Source: Castellaniella denitrificans
Lineage (GTDB): Bacteria; Pseudomonadota; Gammaproteobacteria; Burkholderiales; Burkholderiaceae_B
DNA length: 64,000 nt
Direction of reading: 5' to 3'
NCBI RefSeq assembly: GCF_042653765.1
Contig: NZ_JBHSEZ010000029.1
Coordinates: forward strand, 62,001-126,000
Of this stretch, positions 61,895 through 64,000 are shown piece by piece (the first letter of the stretch is position 1; every line of letters starts with the position of its first letter). The notes below the pieces were generated by a model. That model had not been told where the DNA came from. It saw only the letters and a program-made list of their open reading frames with translations, and did no database searches. The position numbers and the translations under genes are program-made.

Positions 61895-62060
61895 TATAAT
61901 CCGGCCCTCAAGGGGAGTAGCTCACTTTCCGCGGCATCGTCATGACGGCGTTTCGCGCTTGCGCGCAACACCCGGTGCCCGGGCAGCCCGGGGGTCCTTC
62001 GAACGGATTCCGGTTGCGAGCAAGACCTTGCCGCCCAGGGCAAGGTTCGTCTTCCCGCCA
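61895..62060 (+). ncRNA. yybP-ykoY (manganese-sensing) riboswitch upstream of terC
   Basis: A TATAAT -10 box at 61895-61900 precedes a leader of about 217 bases. The leader opens with the conserved CAAGGGGAGTAGCT segment and carries the paired AAGACCTTGCC/GGGCAAGGTT region that forms the opposite arm of this riboswitch. The downstream gene is TerC/Alx, the classic target. Ligand Mn2+ is known for the class; it is not shown here. The exact 3' end is approximate. Confidence 0.82.
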
Positions 62061-62076
62061 TGAAAATGGTCCGATC

Positions 62077-62119
62077 CCCCCGGCGGTTATTCCGAAAACC
62101 GACAACCCGCAACCGGGGG
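62077..62119 (+). promoter_or_regulatory. Shine-Dalgarno-sequestering hairpin of the manganese riboswitch
   Basis: CCCCCGG-TT (62077-62088, with a CGG bulge) pairs with AACCGGGGG (62111-62119), which contains the GGGGGA ribosome site five bases before the terC ATG at 62124. Control is therefore probably at translation: Mn2+ binding would free the site. Confidence 0.6.
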
Positions 62120-62123
62120 ACCC

Positions 62124-62840
62124 ATGCTCGAATTTCTTCAAACGCTCCATTGGGCGGCCGTTTTCCAGATCATCCTGATCGACATCCTGCTGGGTGGCGA
62201 CAACGCCGTGGTCATCGCCCTGGCCTGCCGCAACCTGCCGCGCGCGCAGCGCATGCAGGGCATCCTGTGGGGCACCGCCGGGGCCATCATCCTGCGCGTG
62301 GCGCTGATCGCCTTCGCCCTGACGCTGCTCGACATCCCCTTCCTGAAGATCGTCGGCGCGCTGCTGCTGCTGTGGATCGGCATCAAGCTGCTGCTGCCCG
62401 AGGACGGCGGACACGGCAAGATCACCGGAGGCGCCTCGGTCCTGGCGGCGGTCAAGACGATCCTCGTCGCCGACTTCGTCATGAGCCTGGACAACGTCAT
62501 CGCCATCGCCGGCGCGGCCCAGGGGGCCCATCTCGATCACCAGCTCGGCCTGGTGATCTTCGGGCTGCTGGTCAGCGTGCCCATCATCATCTGGGGCAGC
62601 ACGCTGGTCCTGAAGCTGATCGACCGCTATCCGCTGGTGGTCACCTTCGGCGCCGGACTGCTGGGCTGGATCGCGGGCGGCATGCTCGTCACCGATGTCG
62701 TCGTCACGGATCGCCTGGGTGCGCCGTCCACGGCGCTGAAGCTGGCCGTGGAAGCCGCCGGCGCGCTGCTGGTCGTGGCGCTCGGCCGCTGGCTGGCCGG
62801 CCGCCGCCAGGCCGCCAAGGCGACCGGGAGCGCCGGCTGA
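62124..62840 (+). CDS. terC: TerC-family metal exporter (Alx-like)
   Basis: A 238-residue membrane protein with seven or so helices. The paired motifs are ILIDILLGGDNAVVIALACR and ILVADFVMSLDNVIAIAGAA, whose acidic residues bind metal in the family. The known role is manganese efflux and loading of exported Mn proteins. The riboswitch leader controls it. It is convergent with the DUF190 gene. Confidence 0.93.
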   Translation: MLEFLQTLHWAAVFQIILIDILLGGDNAVVIALACRNLPRAQRMQGILWGTAGAIILRVALIAFALTLLDIPFLKIVGALLLLWIGIKLLLPEDGGHGKITGGASVLAAVKTILVADFVMSLDNVIAIAGAAQGAHLDHQLGLVIFGLLVSVPIIIWGSTLVLKLIDRYPLVVTFGAGLLGWIAGGMLVTDVVVTDRLGAPSTALKLAVEAAGALLVVALGRWLAGRRQAAKATGSAG

Positions 62841-62886
62841 CCAAGACGGGCCGGGTGCCGGTGCCGGTCCGGCCCCGCGCCCGGCT

Positions 62887-63207
62887 TCAGGCGTCCGGGC
62901 CCGTGCGGCCGTACTCGACGGGGATCTTCACGTAGAAGACGTCGGCGCCCCCGGCCCGGACGGCCGCCAGCAGGCGGGCGCAGGTCGTCTCGTCCACGGC
63001 CACGGTGATGCCCACGGGCTGGTCCGCGAGTTCGAAGAAATGCGCGGCGTGCAGCCTGCCGTGGTGGCCGAAGCTCTCGTTGGCGGCGAACAGCGTGGCG
63101 CCCAGCGCGCCTTGCTCCTTGGCCAGTTCGAGCAGCCATTCGGCCATGGAAGTACCGTCGTGGCGCCGGTCCTGCTGCGTGTAGAACGTCAGTTGATAGC
63201 CTTTCAT
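62887..63207 (-). CDS. DUF190-family protein next to crcB
   Basis: A 106-residue protein with KGYQLTFYTQQDRRHDGTSM and VGITVAVDETTCARLLAAVR, typical of the DUF190 family that often accompanies crcB and other ion channels. Predicted ferredoxin-like fold; the role may be regulatory (PII-like). It follows crcB by 33 bases and shares the fluoride riboswitch promoter. Confidence 0.88.
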   Translation of the reverse strand: MKGYQLTFYTQQDRRHDGTSMAEWLLELAKEQGALGATLFAANESFGHHGRLHAAHFFELADQPVGITVAVDETTCARLLAAVRAGGADVFYVKIPVEYGRTGPDA

Positions 63208-63240
63208 GGAACGCTCCTCGTCGGGTGGTCCGGTCGGTGG

Positions 63241-63627
63241 TCAATGCGCCGCGCGCGCGGCGGCGACGGTGGCGATGCCCAGCAGGGTCATGGCGAGCGA
63301 GCCGCCCACATGGACGGCGATGGAGATCGCCATCCAGCCGTAGCGCGCTTGTTGCAGCAGGGTGGCCAGCTCTCCGGAAAACGTCGAAAAGGTCGTCAGC
63401 CCGCCGCAGAAGCCGGTGATGATGAACAGCCGCCAGTGCGGGGGCAGGGCGGGGTGCCCGCCGAGCCAGGCGATGGCCAGGCCGATCACGTAACCGCCGA
63501 TCAGGTTGGCGGCCAGGGTGCCGGGCGGCAGGGTGGGGAGCAGGGCGTTGAGCGTGTTGCCCAGCCACCATCGGAAGAGGGCACCCAGCGAGGCGCCGGC
63601 GGCGATGGCGAGCAGTGTGTAGGGCAT
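63241..63627 (-). CDS. crcB: Fluoride efflux channel CrcB/Fluc
   Basis: A 128-residue dual-topology channel with four helices. The conserved GALFRWWLGN and FIITGFCGGLTTFSTFSGEL sequences form the fluoride pore (Gly-Thr-Thr-Phe-Ser). It lies under a fluoride riboswitch with a terminator. The gene is followed by a DUF190 gene. Confidence 0.95.
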   Translation of the reverse strand: MPYTLLAIAAGASLGALFRWWLGNTLNALLPTLPPGTLAANLIGGYVIGLAIAWLGGHPALPPHWRLFIITGFCGGLTTFSTFSGELATLLQQARYGWMAISIAVHVGGSLAMTLLGIATVAAARAAH

Positions 63628-63655
63628 GAGGCGACTCCGGGTGATGAAATGAAAA

Positions 63656-63694
63656 ATGCCTACGGCCCGGCGGTGCGCCGGGGGCCGTAGGCAT
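63656..63694 (-). terminator. Terminator arm of the fluoride riboswitch
   Basis: On the minus strand ATGCCTACGGCCC (63694-63682) pairs with GGGCCGTAGGCAT (63668-63656), and TTTTTC follows. The 5' arm includes the riboswitch end TGATGATGCCTAC, so binding fluoride should prevent this terminator from forming. Confidence 0.88.
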
Positions 63695-63746
63695 CATCAG
63701 CCGCGACAGGCGCGGCGGTTTCATGGAGGAATGCCATCTCCAGACG
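63685..63746 (-). ncRNA. Fluoride riboswitch (crcB motif)
   Basis: The minus-strand leader reads GGAGATGGCATTCCTCC, then AAACCGCC, a loop, GCGGCTGATGATGCCTAC, which matches the fluoride riboswitch consensus at its conserved positions. It lies about 60 bases upstream of crcB and overlaps the terminator stem. Confidence 0.95.
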
Positions 63747-63852
63747 ATGCCGATGTTAGCAGCGCCGGCGCCGGCTGCGCAAGGTGGCGTTCAGCGGTCC
63801 CGCGTTACACTGGACCGGTCGTTTTCTCGAATCTTGCGGAAGGAGTGCATCC

Positions 63853-64000
63853 ATGCTCAAAGGTAAAAAAGCGGTCGTCACCGGTTCCACCAGCGGCATC
63901 GGCCTGGCCATCGCCCGTGAACTGGCCCGCCAGGGCGCCGACGTGGTCATCAACGGTTTCGGCGACGCCGACGCCATCGAACGCGAGCGCGCCGGCCTGG
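63853..64000 (+). CDS. 3-hydroxybutyrate dehydrogenase (SDR family, 5' part only)
   Basis: The 49 codons present open MLKGKKAVVTGSTSGIGLAI, the NAD-binding TGxxxGIG motif of short-chain dehydrogenases, and continue ARQGADVVINGFGDADAIER, which is characteristic of D-3-hydroxybutyrate dehydrogenase BdhA. AAGGAG precedes the ATG. The gene runs off the right edge. It would oxidise monomers released from polyhydroxybutyrate, in keeping with the phasin gene. Confidence 0.85.
   Translation, partial: MLKGKKAVVTGSTSGIGLAIARELARQGADVVINGFGDADAIERERAGL

Overview
The window comes from a high-GC betaproteobacterium of the order Burkholderiales, most likely family Alcaligenaceae (Bordetella/Achromobacter relatives). 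Supporting signs are the recQ-ruvA-ruvC-purH-fis-dusB block, the pyrD/bpt/aat/Nudix block, polyhydroxybutyrate genes (a phasin and 3-hydroxybutyrate dehydrogenase) and the mix of IclR, LysR, TRAP and tripartite-type catabolic genes. No mobile element, prophage or CRISPR array was seen. A 153-base run of N lies at 17155-17307.

Region by region. 1-6122 holds recombination, purine, Fis, tRNA-modification and ubiquinone genes, all on the minus strand. 6232-16126 holds housekeeping and membrane genes: a CtaG-like protein, an M48 protease, a YheT hydrolase, ilvE, rhlE, a thioredoxin-like protein, an EI24 protein, a CinA-like protein and an IclR regulator. 16203-17039 is a phasin unit with a strong promoter, two palindromic operators and a terminator. 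17356-21806 is an RND efflux adaptor-permease pair.

21889-38876 is a 17-kb accessory catabolic island in two parts. Part one (21889-29276) couples a TRAP transporter, an FAD-linked 2-hydroxyacid dehydrogenase, 4-hydroxy-2-oxovalerate aldolase and acylating acetaldehyde dehydrogenase under an IclR regulator, with no aromatic ring-cleavage genes. Part two (29473-38876) couples a polar-amino-acid-type ABC importer with a UxaA-family sugar-acid dehydratase, an L-2-keto-3-deoxyarabonate dehydratase-like enzyme, an AraD1/FAH-family enzyme, a ketoglutarate-semialdehyde dehydrogenase and a LysR regulator. Both parts look built for five-carbon 2-keto acids ending in pyruvate/acetyl-CoA or 2-oxoglutarate. 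The importer's binding protein seems to have lost the aspartate that normally holds an amino group.

38940-41080 is a cidR-cidAB-type unit. 41136-44518 is pyrD-bpt-aat-Nudix. 44606-47716 is a compact two-component p-hydroxyphenylacetate hydroxylase with an HpaA-type regulator. 47933-52374 holds an uncharacterised gene, a 46-codon remnant of a T4 DenV-type glycosylase, an M20 peptidase, a ZIP transporter, a cold-shock protein and tRNA-Cys. 52431-57866 holds a ferric-reductase-like flavoprotein, a signal-less subtilase with a tiny inhibitor-I9-like partner, a metallophosphoesterase and a diguanylate cyclase. 58229-64000 holds a TauE permease, an ABC exporter, a universal stress protein, a yybP-ykoY (manganese) riboswitch with TerC, a fluoride riboswitch with crcB and a DUF190 gene, and the start of 3-hydroxybutyrate dehydrogenase.
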